Source of the DNA: Anoplolepis gracilipes
Lineage: Eukaryota > Arthropoda > Insecta > Hymenoptera > Formicidae
NCBI RefSeq assembly: GCF_047496725.1
Contig: NC_132977.1
Location: 1,893,001-1,957,000 of the forward strand
DNA: 64,000 nt
Reading direction: 5' to 3'
The position numbers were made by a program, and so were the translations under genes. Position 1 is the first letter of the stretch. Each line of letters begins with the position of its first letter. Below are positions 63,132 through 64,000 of the stretch, one piece after another. A model generated the notes under the pieces. That model was not told where the DNA came from and ran no database searches. It worked only from the letters and a program-made list of their open reading frames with translations.

Positions 63132-64000
63132 AGCAGGGTAGAATTTTACTCCGTATATATATATACATATATATCAACAATAAACATTCATTATAGGAGA
63201 ATTGTAGCTGTAATATACAAATGCAAATTATAACGATAACCCATCCATATCTAATCGTCGTTAATTAAAATGATAAATGAGGAAAGCCTATTAACACGCA
63301 TGCAGATAGCATCATATTCGATCAGATTAGCGAGATTTCAATCTCGATGTTGCACAACTTCCCAGATACGTACAATTTATTTAAAATCAACGTTGCATGC
63401 AAATCATGAATATTTACGAATAGTAGCATACGAATTGTCTGCACGAATTATTTATTCTTCGCATAAAATTACAACGATTAGAAGCATTCTAATCTCAATT
63501 AACCCTTTTATCGAGCCATCTAAAATCTCTCGCTGGCTCATTGTTCAAATTCGTTTTACATTTGATAATTTATTAATATCACTAGAAAGATCCACTTTTG
63601 CAGACCGTTCTTATCAGTAACAGAGCCGCAGTATTTTATACGATAAATACTTGGCGCAAATGAGTTTGCGCTCCCGTAATTTGAAAATAAAAGTCGTAGC
63701 CGTCGTACTTGTTTGATCCGATCGTATTGAGATCGAAAAACGCGCGTACTTCGGCACGCGAAATAAGTTTCGCGAATTTTTCGCTTGTAACGGGATTTCG
63801 CGTCACGGAAGAGAGAGTCACGCTAGAAAGGAAGGAAAAAGACCGGTCAGCTTGGCCTGGGCGTTCCTCGAATTACCGGCGGAATTACCGGGTGGAATTA
63901 GCCGCGGCGGCGGTACATCACAATTAATTCGTAATTAAATCCTTCGGACGGGGGCAGGGGACGTGGTTCCTCCCTTTCGTGTGTACATCTCGCGTGGGCG
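62810..64000. other. Non-coding sequence to the right edge
   Basis: Contains a long A run (63099-63128) and a small TA-rich spot. A 116-codon + strand frame at 63270-63620 has no recognisable domain and sits in AT-rich DNA. If the donor at 62810 is real, this is intron. Confidence 0.4.
63099..63128. repeat. Poly(A) run of about 30 bases
   Basis: An uninterrupted A tract. It could mark the 3' end of an old retroposed sequence, but no retroelement body was recognised upstream (63000-63098), so it is listed as a simple repeat. Confidence 0.9.

Overview
This window looks like insect nuclear DNA, probably from a hymenopteran and possibly an ant. The supporting evidence is a Knirps-family orphan nuclear receptor, spliced genes with GT-AG introns, AT-rich sequence broken up by CpG-rich patches, and very many (TA)n and (GA)n/(TC)n microsatellites. 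The order-level assignment is an inference; the insect assignment is well supported. There is no prokaryotic organisation, CRISPR array or operon.

Three protein-coding genes can be supported. (1) On the + strand, two coding exons (2788-2865 and 5859-6983) encode a 400-residue Knirps-type transcriptional repressor. It has two C4 zinc fingers, a Kni-box, glutamine-rich tracts, no ligand-binding domain, and C-terminal PMDLSMK and PIDLT motifs that look like CtBP-binding sites. A 5' UTR exon around 221/620-761 is plausible. (2) On the - strand, nine coding exons between 27391 and 16448 join without a phase conflict into a 496-residue BTB-BACK-TLDc protein. A noncoding first exon may end at 30000. 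(3) On the - strand, an intronless 94-residue Sm protein E (spliceosomal snRNP core) lies at 19131-19415. It is nested in the 3.1-kb third intron of the BTB-BACK-TLDc gene on the same strand and has its own TATA box.

The remaining sequence is non-coding. Several decayed DNA-transposon-like elements are visible by their inverted repeats: a 593-bp PIF/Harbinger-like MITE with TAA target duplications (10819-11411), a 680-bp element with about 143-bp arms (31431-32110), a 384-bp MITE (29543-29926), two copies of one GGTGTCTACTC-type family (13772-16143 and 26752-26892), and smaller fold-backs at 2440-2705, 33101-33261 and 57479-57613. The 13.8-16.1 kb copy holds a degenerate ~170-bp tandem repeat.

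From about 30.3 kb to the right edge I see no convincing coding exon. This third of the window alternates CpG-rich patches with AT-rich spacers. Two + strand stretches ending in strong splice donors (46897 and 62809) could be non-coding first exons of something beyond the right edge. A spliced-looking + strand pair at 20012-20053 and 21039-21135 runs antisense to the BTB gene and diverges from the SmE promoter. I found no clearly novel biological system. The best leads are the nested SmE with a divergent antisense transcript, the possible uORF whose stop overlaps the knirps-family start codon, and the well-preserved transposon-like elements.
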